A DNA stretch of 64,000 nt from Marisa cornuarietis (GCA_004794655.1 SMMW01000635.1:2790001-2854000), one strand, 5' to 3'; positions 42,786 to 54,767 are shown, numbered from the stretch's first letter. Translations and numbers: made by a program. Notes: generated by a model not told the origin, from the sequence alone.

Positions 42786-43559
42786 TCCATGCATATGCGT
42801 GCATTTGCGAGAGAAAACATACTTGGTGAATCTATAACCTTTTTTCGCTCCATTTAATCACACTGTTTAAGGTACCCACGGGGGAAATTCGGAATATCTG
42901 GACCTAATGCTGGTTCTTGTAAAGTTTCATTCCTTTTCCTTTTCCATTTGTTTCCCTGTCCATCTACCCATACACCCACCCTAATCTTCTTACTGCCTTA
43001 ATAAGCCATTTCATGGCGGTCCTGATCGTCCACTAACACCCGTGGTTTTGTCTTGCTTGCCGCCCGGCATCATCTAATCTTTCGGGCGGTACCTTTAATC
43101 TCGTTCATAACTAACCTGCTTTACCTCCTACTTACCACATCTTGCCCACGGCTTTTTCCTCTCCTTTCACGAGCACAGATTGTGAGATCCCCATTAATCA
43201 GCTTCTTGCCGTTCCACCCCACATTCCCCACCCCTCTTCCTGTTTGTTGCAATATGTCAGGATTAGGTCCTGGACAGACATGTCCAAGAGTTTCCATTGT
43301 GCGTTTTAACCCTCTAAGAGGCCTGTGATGAGCTCGCAGTTCGAGGTGTTTGTGCAGGTTGTTGTCTCTTCCAGCCGCTGGCTGCTGCTTCTGTTTTTGT
43401 TTTCGCGCCGACGAGTCTCTTGGGCATCTTGACCGTGGGCTGACTTCGTGCAATTATACGCTGCAGCAGTTCCATTTCAATTAAGAATAACCACGTTCGT
43501 CTTCCCCCCACCGGCACTTTATCAGCTCGCTGGCTTTTCTTTTCAGTTAAAAAAAATCA
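42783..43559. other. non-coding stretch, locally GC-richer
   Basis: The minus-strand frames around 43,121-43,517 contain Arg/Gln-rich low-complexity segments but no identifiable domain. This stretch may include 5' sequence of the LINE that becomes recognisable from about 43,780. Confidence 0.4.
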
Positions 43560-44126
43560 GTCAAGAGTGGTCGGCCAGTCCCCCAGGTCACAGGGACTTG
43601 CACAGTGGACTAACAATTCATTCCCGTATAAAGGCACAGTTACCGAGACTGGAACTAGCAACAAGACAACAAACAGTCAAGTGCACAGCCGACCAGATGA
43701 CTGGAGTTGTGACATTGGGAACAAAAGACATTCTCAACACGACAGCCAAGCTACATTCACCCAAAACCCTCATAACTACTGGTTGCTCTAATGTGACAAC
43801 ACTGAAACAAACACAAAAGTTAGTACAGGCAAAACGAGAACTACCTCTATACCAACTTGATCTTGGAATTACAGAGGATTTGGCCAAGGAAAGGTAAGAG
43901 AGAGGACTCTTGCAAATGATGACTTTATCTTGTAGAAACGATGACCAACACAGAGAAGGGGTTATAGTGATTATCCCAAAACATCACAAGAACTTTCAGT
44001 TAGAATGAAGCTAATCAGCGACCTCCTGTTGCATACCAAGCACAGGTTCACATTCAACAAGTTGTTCGTCCTCACTTGCTATGCACCAACGGATGATGCA
44101 GAGGAAGAGGACAGAGAATGTTTCTT

Positions 44127-44685
44127 CAGTAGTACCTCTACATACGAATTTAATCCGCTCCACATCCGAGCTTGCATGTCAAAAAACTCGTATATTAAAA
44201 CTATTTTCCCATATAAAATAAAGAAAATAGGATTCATGCGTTTCAGCCCTCCCACAACAACAAAATTTATATGTAAATACGCTATAGTATACAGTATTGT
44301 ACAGTAAATGTTAACGGCACAATAAAATAAATAATGTAGATAATAATATAACACACAGTATGTTATATTTATCAGTCTTACCCTTGAGTAGACGAATAAC
44401 GGAGGTAGGCGCATGGCGGGGGAGGAGGGAGGAAGCCGGAGAGCAGACGAGTGCTGAATGAATGAGCTGATGAGACAAACACTATTTACACTGTTTTTAA
44501 CTTGAAAAACTGAGATTTTCACTAGGACTACATTATTTTTTAATGTCTTTACACCACGACATAGAAATGACTCGAGCTCGTATATCGAATTTCCGCTCGT
44601 AAGAAAGAACAAATTTTCCACGAATTTTTAGCTCATATCCCGATTTACTCCTATACTGGTTCACTCGTATGTCGAGGTCTTATTG
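44127..44685. mobile_element. non-autonomous mariner/Tigger-type DNA transposon
   Basis: The left end 'CAGTAGTACCTCTACATACG' and the reverse complement of the right end, 'CAATAAGACCTCGACATACG', match at 16 of 20 positions. Internal subterminal repeats such as 'CTCGTATATTAAAA' and 'CTCGTATATCGAAT' are also inverted. The flanks are TT (44,125-44,126) and TA (44,686-44,687), consistent with a TA target duplication with one base mutated. Removing the element and one TA restores a continuous LINE frame across the junction, confirming the boundaries. The 180-codon minus frame here (44,079-44,621) shows no transposase motif. At 559 bp it is too short to be autonomous. Confidence 0.82.
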
Positions 44686-44788
44686 TATTACAACTTACAG
44701 TCAGCAATGGAAAACATTCATAGTACAGAAAAAGTTCAATGCTAGAGCAGCCAGCAAGAATAAGGGAAGATACAGAACTATGGGAAAG

Positions 44789-45300
44789 TAATAATAATAA
44801 TAATAATAGTGAAGATTTGTATAGCGCATATTCACACTCATAGAGAGCATGCTCTTAGCGCTTAAAGCGGGGAAGAGACGTGGGGACGAAAGAAAACGAC
44901 AGTACTGACATCGAAACAGAAAACAAAAGGCATCAAGTAACAGAAACAGAGAAATATAGTGATTCTGCCAAGAAAGAAGAGTAAATTAGTAAGAGGGAAG
45001 GGATGGGGGGTAAGAAGGACGAGCATTGTGTGGACTGTGTTAGGAGTAATGCTCAAGGAAGAGGTGCGTTTTCAGTGCAGATTTGAAAGATTCAGTTGTA
45101 GGAAGGTGGCTGATACGGAAAGGAAGAGAGTTCCATTGTTTTGCAGCACAGTAGCCAAAAGTCCTGTTACCATATGTTGTTGTTCTGGTGACAGGAACAG
45201 TTAGGATACGGTCGTCAGACGAAGAGCGTAAGTATAGGGGATATAACACGTGGAAGCACGTTGTGTGATTTATGTGAAGGAAACGATCTTGTATTGGAGA
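44789..45300 (-). pseudogene. antisense LINE 3' end with trinucleotide tail
   Basis: On the minus strand, a frame ending at 45,040 encodes 'TRTTTYGNRTFGYCAAKQWN' and then 'SLPFRI...SFKSALKTHLF'. This is the conserved end of many LINE reverse transcriptases (usual form: 'R.F...AP..WN.LP...R...S...FK..LKT.LF'). About 230 bp of 3'UTR follows, with 'TAGCGCTAAGAGCATGCTC' near 44,845-44,865 and 'TATGCGCTATACAAATC' near 44,817-44,832. It ends in (TTA)n at 44,789-44,808. The 5' boundary is unclear and placed by loss of similarity. It sits inside the LINE at 43,560-47,040 in the opposite direction and belongs to a different family. Confidence 0.82.
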
Positions 45301-46457
45301 AACAATTTTTCACATAAGATGAAGTGACATGGAAGTTAGATGATGGCAAGGAAGCAAAGCACCAGGGCATGATGGTCTTTGCTCCCAATTGTTACATCAA
45401 GAGGTAAAAGAAATACAAAAGCTGGTCTGCAAGATCTTCCCGAAAATATGGGATACTAAACAAACACGAGGGGATTAGAATAAGGATGTAATCTTCAATT
45501 TTTCTAAGCAGGGTGACTTAGGGGACTACAATATTTAGCGAGGCATAACCCTGTTATCACAGACATGCAAAATCTTCAGCAAATCCTTTTCAAAAGACTC
45601 ACCGCTGTTCCTCACGATATCATCAGGCAAGAACAAGAAGGATTTAGAAAGGGAAAGTCATGCTGGGATCAGATCTTCACCCTCAGGCATATTACAGAAC
45701 AAAGCACAGAATGGAACAGCACTCTATGCTGTGCTGCTAGACTTTGAGAAAGAATTTGACTATACACTGTGAATCATTATAGAAAATCATTCGTCACTAC
45801 TAAAACCGCAGAAAATATTATATGTAATAAAACACTATATACAGATTTTCATAGTCAGATAATGTGTACCTAACTAGCAAGCTAACAGACAAGTAACATT
45901 ACGACGGTTGTCAAACAGACGCATTCTCTGACCATTCCTTCTTATACTAGCCATGGACTGACTTAAAAAACAAACAACAAACGACAAATAAAGAGGAGTC
46001 CGTTGGACATTTACTTCGGTACTGTAAATCTTAGGCTGTGCTGATGACATTGGTGCCCAGCCAACACAAGGATGCTCAGGAAAGATCAACAATCTGACTA
46101 GAACTGCATCAAAAATAGGACTGAAATAAACACAGGTGAAACAAAAGAACTGAAACATAACGCCAAGTCAGAAGAACCCATCTCAATTCATAACTAACAA
46201 GTAGAGAAAGTTCAAGAATTTATATATCTTGTCAGTTTGGTAACAATAGACAGAGACAGAAAAGGATTTGAAGAAAAGACTCATCTAAGCAAATGCCATT
46301 GACATGCCAACAGAAATGTCTAAGTCCGAAGCTTTAAGGAAGAAGCAGAACCAATGTCCTTTTAGTCATACTCCATGGAAGTGAATGTTGAAAGATATCG
46401 ACAAACATCAAGCAAATCTAGATGTCTTCCAAACAAATTTCTAAAGAAAATGTTCTG

Positions 46458-46705
46458 GGGCCAGTTGCACAACATGTTTCTAAACCTTAAAACTGTTCTA
46501 AAGAAGCAAAATCTCTTCTTTGGCATTTAGTTGCATTGCACAAAAACATACAAAAAATTGTACTGACAGGACGGAAAGTCAGACTTAAACAACTTTATCT
46601 TACTTAAAGCAGTTTTAGTTTTAAAAATTCTAAAATTGTGGTGTGCTCTTGAAACTGATTATCTAAATAGAGTTTACAATTAAAAATCTGTTGTGCAACT
46701 GGCCC
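46458..46705. mobile_element. TIR element (MITE-like), 248 bp
   Basis: Starts 'GGGCCAGTTGCACAACA' and ends with its exact reverse complement, a perfect 17-bp terminal inverted repeat. The interior is AT-rich with no reading frame. It interrupts the host LINE between the segments ending near 46,457 and resuming near 46,709. A related, truncated copy lies at 31,122-31,262. The target-site duplication is ambiguous (CTG against TTG if 3 bp), so the superfamily cannot be assigned. Confidence 0.85.
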
Positions 46706-47404
46706 TTGATTTTCTAGTTAAATACAATTACTAATGAAGAAATCCTGACATGGACCAGCTACACAAATATGACAACCACGATTTAATAAGAAGATTGAGA
46801 TGGCTTGGGCGTGTGTGCAGAATGAAACCAGACGCACCACCAAAAATACTCTTCACTGGACAGCTGATGGCAAGAGGAGATGTGATCGGTCAAAATAAAC
46901 ATGGCGAAGGTCAGTAGTAAGACGACTAAAGGACCATAAACTGTCCTGGAACAGAGCATAGGTAAACTTACTACTGACGGACAAAAAATGGAGGTGGCTA
47001 GTGGATGCCTTATATGCCACCTATAGGTACGATTAGGAATACACAAGGAAGTTTTGTATGGGAAGGACAAGAGTACTTCAGCAGCCGTGGCACTTACTGG
47101 TCTGTAAAGTCGCTCTACCTTGCCTCAGAGGCTGTTCTTGATTGTGTTCCTGCTTTCCCTCTTCTTTCCTCTGGTTTGGGCGGTTTAACCCCCACTTTTT
47201 AGCGTTTTCACCAGTTCTGTTGTAGTCTTTTGAGTTCCTCCTCATCTGGCCCCTTGCCAGCCTGCTGTGGCATGTCAGTCAGCGCCTTGCCCTGAGATAT
47301 TTAGTCTTTTCTTGTCCCTTCCTTGAAGATGACGGTGGGACCGAATAATCCAAGCTTCCCCATGTTTATAAGGGGGACCTCATGTGATCCTTCGATGTTT
47401 TTTT

Positions 47405-47660
47405 TCTAATGGGTATCTGTCACGTCCTCCTCCACATCACAAGGTCTTCTCCTTGGACCCATTCTGTTTTTGTTTTTTGTGTTTTTTGTTTTACACAAAA
47501 CCACTCTCATGCAATCAGCATCACTATGTTTGTCATCGGTCCCACGCGGACGATACTGTCGCTCTACTGTCAGCACTATACTACTGTACACATGATGTAA
47601 AAATTGGAAAGGCGCAAACAAACAACAGTAAAAAACAAACGCTCCCTTCAGGATGAAACG
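47405..47660 (+). pseudogene. LINE reverse transcriptase fragment (second family)
   Basis: One frame encodes 'GLLLGPILFLFF' (usual 'PQGSVLGPILF'). A shift leads into 'FYTKPLSCNQHHYVCHRSHA' and then 'DDTVALLSAL', the catalytic (F/Y)ADD box with Tyr or Phe replaced by His, followed by 'DVKIGKAQTNN' (usual 'DV..WM..N.L'). The order and spacing match the palm domain of L2/CR1/Crack-type reverse transcriptases. At least one frameshift and the short length make it a dead fragment. It lies just downstream of the decayed LINE but has a different sequence style, so it is a separate insertion. Confidence 0.75.
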
Positions 47661-48398
47661 AAAAAAAAAAAGAAAAAAGAAAAAAATTCTACTAACTCAA
47701 CCCATTAATCTTGGTGAGGCCAGTGTTCTTTTTGCTTTTTCCACCTTTCTCCATTTTTTTCCTTTTGTTTCTCTTGATTAGTCTGTCCTGCAGATATCCT
47801 TTTGTTGATTACTGTTTAGCTATAGCTCTTTGTTGTTACTTTCTGCTACCTCTGTGTCCCCGCTGTCTTTACTATCTAGATTTTATGACACTTTACTACT
47901 TTACAACATTTTACATATTAATTATTTGTTTTACCGGCTATAGGGTGTGTATTTATCTTCAATAAATATTAATGTAGTTATCCCTGTGTGTGTGTGTCCA
48001 ACACAAATATTTAAGCCGCTAAAAAATAAATTGTTGTTAACTCATTATCAAGCTTTTTAGTATTACGGCAAGTGTGATCGTGATTTTAAATTTCAAAAAC
48101 AAAAAAGATTTTACGTAAAAGAAAATAAGTGAAATAAAGGCAACAGCATGGAATTGATTCAAGGGACACTACTCGAAGCAAATGATTCCAACTAACTTTA
48201 GAGATGAGCTCCCCTAGTTCACCATACCCCCCCCCCTCCTTGACTTAGAGACAAAGATCATGCTCTTTATGCATCGTGGATATTATTAAAAGCATTGGGA
48301 GTGTTTCTGATACGATTAATGTAATTTTATATTCTCGATGTCCCATTAGGGTGGCTAAGGAATGACATCTTAAATATTGATTCCGACGGTACCACAAC

Positions 48399-48429
<31 letters not shown>

Positions 48430-49687
48430 TACCTCTCCCTTCCACTCCCTGTGAAAGTGTACTCACATTCAAAGAAATGTAACTCTTTCAGGTTATACTA
48501 CAATTCACGAAAGGTAGCCTCCCCTATTTGTACACTTGCATATCATAATGTACATAAAAATTGTTTTTACTGCTGCGAGGACAAGAAGAAAGTAAATGGT
48601 AATAATGAAGATGTAGAGGAGAAGTAATCAGAGGAAAATGACAACCATCAAACGAACGATGATGGAAGACAATATAGATACGAGAGCGATATCATAATTT
48701 TATATCACTATTTTCCCTATTTTTCCTATTTTTCAGAAAATATGTAGCACTGCACTACCATTATTATGATAGTAACGGCAACATCAGTATGCCAAACAGT
48801 TAATTTTTACAGATTTTCTTTCCAGAATATATGAATAACACAGCAGTGTACACAATGTGTTTAATCACAGTTGTTCTAATAAGAACATAAAGAATGGTAA
48901 CAACGAAGAACATAACACACAGCAAGCTATGCAACTCGTTGAGGACATTATAACAAGACGATAACGAGGGGGAATAACGAAGGAGTACATGCAATGAGCG
49001 CTCGTGCAGTTGTTTGCGCGAGAACATAATGAAAGGCGAGGCTGAAATAACCGACAACGGTAAGCAACCTGCCTTCTGTGTTATTTCTAGTCACAGCACA
49101 GAGAAAAAAAATCAACCCACACAACAAGGAGAACCCTCACAACCTCAACCTTCTCAAGTTTTCCTCTGCTTGCCTCTAGTGCTATAAAGAGGTCTTGTCA
49201 TAATTTTTATGTTGAACATTAGGCAACACGTTTCCTCTGATCGTATGAAAGTTGTTTACTCTCGATGATAACCTTTGCTGATAATATGTGAAGACGATAG
49301 CGCCAACGCCTTGCAACAAAGGTTGAATATAACACAAAACACATTGAAGCCATTCAAATGGCACTGTGTGGATATCGACTAGTCATCTGTCACTCTGGCA
49401 CTTTGCAGTCCAGCGGTGATTTGTAAGATGATCTGATGCGAAAATCGAGCCGTTCGATTAAGTGATTACAACATGCTGCCTATCCCGTCCGCTCTGCCGC
49501 CCTGGTTATAAAGGAAATTATAAGGCTACTTACCACACTCGGTAACCACTCATCTATCAAGCACGGACATACGAATAAATGCATGCATCACTACTGAGAG
49601 ATAACAAAGGAAGAGTGGAAATTACAGCAGGGCGACCAAGAGAGAAAGAGATAGTTAATAGAGGAGAGAGTGGAGAGGAAAAAAATG
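47661..49687. other. non-coding stretch
   Basis: Begins with an A-rich run (47,661-47,687) and a T-rich run. It also contains a C9 run at about 48,228-48,236, (CT)n/(CA)n at 48,401-48,429, and AT-rich sequence. No gene recognised. Confidence 0.5.
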
Positions 49688-49760
49688 TAATAATAACAAC
49701 AACAACAATCTCATTTACATAACGCACTTGCCCAGCACCAAAGCCGAGCTCTCAGCATTT
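49688..49760 (-). mobile_element. retroposon 3' tail remnant
   Basis: Read on the minus strand, 'TGCGTTATGTAAATGAGATT' leads into (GTT)n(ATT)n at 49,688-49,710. The layout matches the GCGCTATATAAA-type tails at 26,858 and 44,789, but with a diverged motif. Only the tail is recognisable. Confidence 0.5.
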
Positions 49761-51439
49761 TACAGACAAACGCACGAGCACAAACTATTTTTAGGGTTGG
49801 CATGAAATTATGATCATACCACAACACAAACAAACACCACACATCGTACTTACTCTCAAAGTTGTTTACTTTGAATACATTATAGAAACATCTGGAAAAA
49901 CCAAAGGAACATGCAAGACAGCTTTGTGCTATTTTTAGCTCATTCACCACAGTACAGCCTGTACTTTCTAGCCTGGATACCGAGACTGATGTAAGTCTGG
50001 TACATCAAATGTTTTTGAGGCAACTGGACTCTGTGACTTGCAGGCAGCGAAATGTTTTTTTGTAAACGGTCGTTAATGTGATATTATTTACTGCAAACAC
50101 TTGATCTCCACGGTGCTGTTGTTTATCAACCCTGGTGTATATCATGTGTGCATACAGTTGCAGAAATACTGAGGAGAACAGCCTTATTGTTAAATTCTCA
50201 CATGATGCCACACTGTTAACCATGTTGCAGGCGCTAAACCAAGACTATTTCAACTCATTAACAAATGTTGTACATTAGTGAAATGATTTCTCGAATTAAC
50301 AAAGATAAGACAAAAACGATGTCAATGGGCTTAAGAAAAATTAAAGGTGGTGTTGTTTGTAATCTGAGACTGCTGACACCTTAGCTAAACTGTAAGACCC
50401 TTGTGGTGGCGGGTCACACACTGTGTGTGTGTGTGTGCATGGGTGTGTGATGATGTAGGTGTCCTAAGAATGGTGTAGATGTACGATTGCATGTTTTGTA
50501 AAATTTCCTATGATGCACGACCTAAACCTTATCATGTCCTCATCTTTATCTTGTAACAAGCACGTGTTTATTATTTTGTTTACTTTTTGTATCTAGACAC
50601 ACTTCTGGAGTATTGTACCCACTAGGATTAATACAGGTGACCATTGTGCAGCATACATACACACAGACATTATACAGGTACATGCACGGGCACATTGTAT
50701 CGTATACACCAACATATTGTACACCATACACCCCATAGTTCTTCACAGCACACATACATAAACAGCACACACAAACACAGACATTTACAGCAAATATTCA
50801 CATAGACAAAAAAAATGTTGAGGAAGGGAAGAAAGGAAAGACTGATAAAGAGAGTGAGACGAAGAGAAGGAAAACAAAAGACAAGAGTGGGGTAGAGAAA
50901 GATGAGGTGTACTAAGAGTGACATGCAGATTGTAAGAGGACGGGCGGGGAATGTTAGACAAGATTCATGAGAAGTAAGAGAGCCCAGTAGCGATGTGTTG
51001 TTCACTGTCGACAATCACCTAAACAGATGTCAGTGTTGCTGGTGCATAGATCCGCTGTAGAAAGTGTGAAACTCGTGGGCAGCGCCATGCTAATCAGTCA
51101 GGCGTGGCCCAGGTGCAGCGAGTGCGTCCTGCGCAGCTGTTTGCCTGCAGCCTGACCCCTGACCTTCTGCTGCTGCTGCTGCCGAGTACACCCAGCCTCA
51201 GAAACGCCTCCGAAAGTCGTCTGCTCGCCTCCGGTCCTGCACTTGCATCCACCCTCTGGTTTATCCTTTCACTCATATGCGAACACGACTGCATTTCAGG
51301 CTAATTCTTAGGTGGGAGGATTCTTTTTCCTCGCGATCGTGCACACACGCGTAACCCCCCCCCCCCATATATATATATAAATGCAGACTCGTACATATAG
51401 AGATATAAATAACAAGGGACACTTACAACCACTAATAGA
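49761..51439. other. non-coding stretch, including a GC-rich patch
   Basis: Mostly AT-rich, with a (TG)n run at about 50,421-50,436. The segment 51,085-51,300 is clearly more GC/CpG-rich than its flanks and open in both directions for 66 codons, without a recognisable domain. A C14 run followed by (AT)n lies at about 51,355-51,380, just before the A/C array. Confidence 0.45.
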
Positions 51440-52327
51440 ATATGAAACACATCGCACATACACAACAAAAGCTCACAACACATACACAGCAGCAAACACA
51501 CAGACACATAAGTAGTACACACGCACAACAACAAGCGCGGCACAAAAAACACACACAGTCACAAATACAAGCACAAACAGAAACACACAACACATACACA
51601 GCAACAAACACACAAACACAAACATAGCACCAAACACAAAATAACCACAAGGACAAAAGCAAATACAGCCACTAATGCTAGTACAAATCACACACACACA
51701 ACAACAACAACCATACACACACAACAACCACACACACACAACAACAACAACAACCACACACGCACACAAACACGCACACACACACATAACAACAACCAAC
51801 CACACACACACAACAACAACCACCACACATACAACAACAGCCATACACACAGACACACACAACAACAACAACCATACACACAACAATAACAACAACCATA
51901 CACACACAACAACAACCACACACACACAGCAACAACAGCCATACACACACACAGCAACAACAGCCATACACACAGACACACACAACAACAGCCATACACA
52001 CAGACACACACAACAACAACAACAGCCATACACACAGACACACACAACAACAACAACCACATACACACACAACAACAACCACACACACACACACACAACA
52101 ACCACCACACATACAACAACAGCCAAACACACAGACACACACAACGACAACAACCATACACACACACGCACACACACACACGCACACACACACGCGCACA
52201 CATAACACACACAACCACACACACACAAAACCGCACACACAACAACAACAACCACACATACAACAACAGCCATACACACAGACACACACACAACAACAAC
52301 AACCATACACACAGACACACACACAAC

Positions 52328-52371
<44 letters not shown>
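51440..52371. repeat. 930-bp A/C-only array
   Basis: The plus strand is almost entirely A and C, with G and T appearing mainly in the recurring block 'CAGCCATACACACAGACAC'. Units mix (CA)n and (CAA)n. The array ends in a pure (AC)n run (about 52,329-52,371). Strand asymmetry is extreme, and minus-strand frames up to 324 codons are Val/Cys artefacts. Confidence 0.95.
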
Positions 52372-52374
<3 letters not shown>

Positions 52375-54713
52375 TCTGGCTGTGCTGTACGTTCATTACT
52401 AGAAGCGCCTGCACGGGTAGCAAACACACCCTGGTGTCGGCATTCACCAGCTGCGGTTATTCGCGAGATGCCCCGAGGACGAGTTGCACTGGGCGAGTAC
52501 CCGGCATTGACACTGAGTGAACTCAAGTCTCTAATTTCTGCCTCCTCCATTCACCATCAACTGCTTTCATTGTTCTCCTTATTTTTTCGCTAGGAAGTGA
52601 CTGCAGGGTGAGCAGGGAAGCGACAGGACATCTCATTGTTTGTGAGAAACTCTATGTCAAGTGGTACTTGGATCGGGTCAACTACAACGATGCCCTACGT
52701 GCGATGTAACCCGACTATAAACCAGATGTCAAACGATAATTTGAAGTGTACCTGTCTCACTCAACCAGTTTTTTTAAAATTATGTTTCGGTTTCAATTTT
52801 GTTTAGTTGCACTGTAAAAATCGAAGCAGAACAAACCATCCTATTCTTCTGGCTTGGAGACCTGTAGCAGCAGTCTATGTTGAGCCAGACTAGAGAGTGT
52901 GGTGTGTATAGATGCTAATGTCCATAGCCTCTTGTGGTAGAGCGAGATCATACAATTGTTTTCTGACCACTCCAGTCTGATGAACCAGAAGAACACGTAG
53001 ACAGTTGAGTAAATAAAGACTAAGTTTCCAACATTTTAATTTAGGCAGATATGCGTGAAGTCACGTGGGATGCTCAGAGGTGGCGGTGATGGTGTCTCTG
53101 CACATCAGACATCCATCCTCTTTCCCCCCTCCCTCCCTCCATCACACAGTCCTCAATTGTCCTTATACTCATGTGAGTCGTCGAGGACCAGGAAATAGAA
53201 GGACAAACGAATGATTGGATAGACCGACACAAACATAGAGTGATAAGCGAGCAGGCCTACAACTAATCAAATATCAGAATAGATTGTAATACTACGTGTA
53301 TAGAAAGTCAAGTTTACAAAGAAATAGAAATAAATTAGACATTTCATTAAGTGTCTGAAGTATTTTTCTCATACCATCTCATGGCAGGAGGTGTATGCCA
53401 TTGCCTTTGAATGTCTCAGCTCAAAGTGAAGGCCAGTCTGGAGGAGACTACTTGTTTGACTAACATTCATCGTTCCACGGCAGCTGTGGGGTGGAATCTG
53501 CACACAGTCTGACTGATTCACCATGACAGCACCTCCTGTGGGAAAAGACAACAGACCCCGTACAGCCATCTTGTAAACAAGGCAATGAAATGTATGAAAT
53601 ATGGACAGCCTGCCAGCTATAAGTTATAAAAGTCAATTAAACCAGGGGGGGTGGCACAGACGAAGTTTTTGTAAACACGCCAGCGTGTATATCTTTCAAT
53701 TGCTCTCGCATGAGTTCAGTGGGGTGATTGGGTTTAGTTTGTTTCCAGAGAAGACCATTGCTTTTAATGAATAAGAAACCTCAAGTATTCACGCGCCGAA
53801 CCTATTATCTTCTCCTCAATTTTTGGTACCAAACTACAGATTTCGATACTGATGGTACTTTGTGGTAAATTGCTTTTGTTTGATTGAACATGTTTATGTG
53901 GTGGTACTTCTGCGAAGGGTGCTCACCCCTCTTGCACAGGACCGTTTAATTAAACCAATCGGCTGTACAATATCAGCATGCTGTTACCGTGTCTTTCAAT
54001 AACAATGAGTTCTCATTTCACTGATGGAGCGAGAGGAATAATTATACTTGAGCAGCGCATCTCAGAAGAATTGAAATATGATTGCACGAATGATTGATTT
54101 TAGAGTTTTTTTTCCTCCAAAGTCAGTCGGAGCTGCATTGGTCCCTCGCTTGAAGCTCGATTCGAGGACAAATGAGGGTGTGTGCTAAACTAACAACAAG
54201 CAGCCAGACTCCTCTTAACTGTTAAAAGAAACCATCAATAGCCCAGTCACAAGAAAATGAGTTCAGAGGTACTCGGTAATGCAGGAAATGGTGGCATCGA
54301 TCAAAACATAAGGCTTGACTGCACCTCTGTGGCCACAGTCCACCCTGGGGCTGCTGTCCTCAGGGGACACGACCAGACCTCGCTTATGATTGGTCTCTCG
54401 GTAAACACCAGCAAAACTCGGATTTGTCTTGTGTCCTCTAGTCGTATGTTTAGTTAGCCCACTAAAGTTGAAACCCTAGTTTTATCATCGTCTGGCTTCT
54501 CCTACAAAACAGTTTTTCTTCTCCGAGAAAGAAAGAGAGAGAAATAGGTAAGGTGTGAAAAGAACATGTTTGCCAAAATATTTTGTTGAGGAAGTCTGCT
54601 CAAGCACCTTCGGGTAACCTGCCCTATTCTCACTCCTTCTTGGGTCTGCACTGTGAGTAGTATTGTCGCTTCCTAAGACATTTGTGTGACAGATTACTTG
54701 ATTACATCTTCAC
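52372..54713. other. mainly non-coding stretch
   Basis: Contains the possible exon at 53,375-53,535 and a C/T-rich run near 53,120-53,145. Otherwise no gene or transposon motif recognised. Confidence 0.45.
53375..53535 (-). CDS. possible internal exon (speculative)
   Basis: On the minus strand the segment is preceded by a good 3' splice-site sequence (TCTTTTCCCACAG) and followed by GTATGAGA, a plausible 5' splice site. Between them, 161 bp stay open in one frame with mixed amino-acid composition and six Cys or His residues. I recognise no domain, and no neighbouring exon could be linked. Splice-like sequences of this quality occur often by chance, so this is a weak candidate. Confidence 0.15.

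Positions 54714-54767
<54 letters not shown>

Larger units (their letters stand above)
43560..47040 (+). pseudogene. decayed APE-type LINE (endonuclease plus reverse transcriptase), interrupted by three elements
   Basis: Plus-strand similarity is spread over all three frames with many stops. The endonuclease start is at about 43,785-43,880 ('GCSNVTTL' where 'WNVRTL' is usual, then 'LGITE'). The endonuclease motif 'CYAPTDDAEEEDRE' is at 44,078-44,119. After the first insertion comes 'NLQSAMENIH'. The reverse transcriptase segment runs from 'KAPGHDGL' (about 45,354) through 'EQEGFRKGKSCWDQIFTLRH' (about 45,621-45,700) and 'LLILAMD' (about 45,938) to the catalytic 'ADD' at 46,040-46,048. A C-terminal 'RWLGRVCRM'-like segment is at about 46,796. 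Upstream of it lies 'TITNEEI' (about 46,728). The last similarity ends at about 47,040. Most of the region between endonuclease and reverse transcriptase is missing. It looks RTE-like, but the clade is uncertain. It is certainly inactive. Confidence 0.85.

Noticed and set aside
44079..44621. 180-codon minus-strand frame as a transposase
   Set aside because: It crosses the left transposon boundary into the LINE and has no DDE or helix-turn-helix signature; the element is non-autonomous.
51473..52550. Long Val/Cys-rich minus-strand frames
   Set aside because: They are translations of the A/C-only simple repeat.
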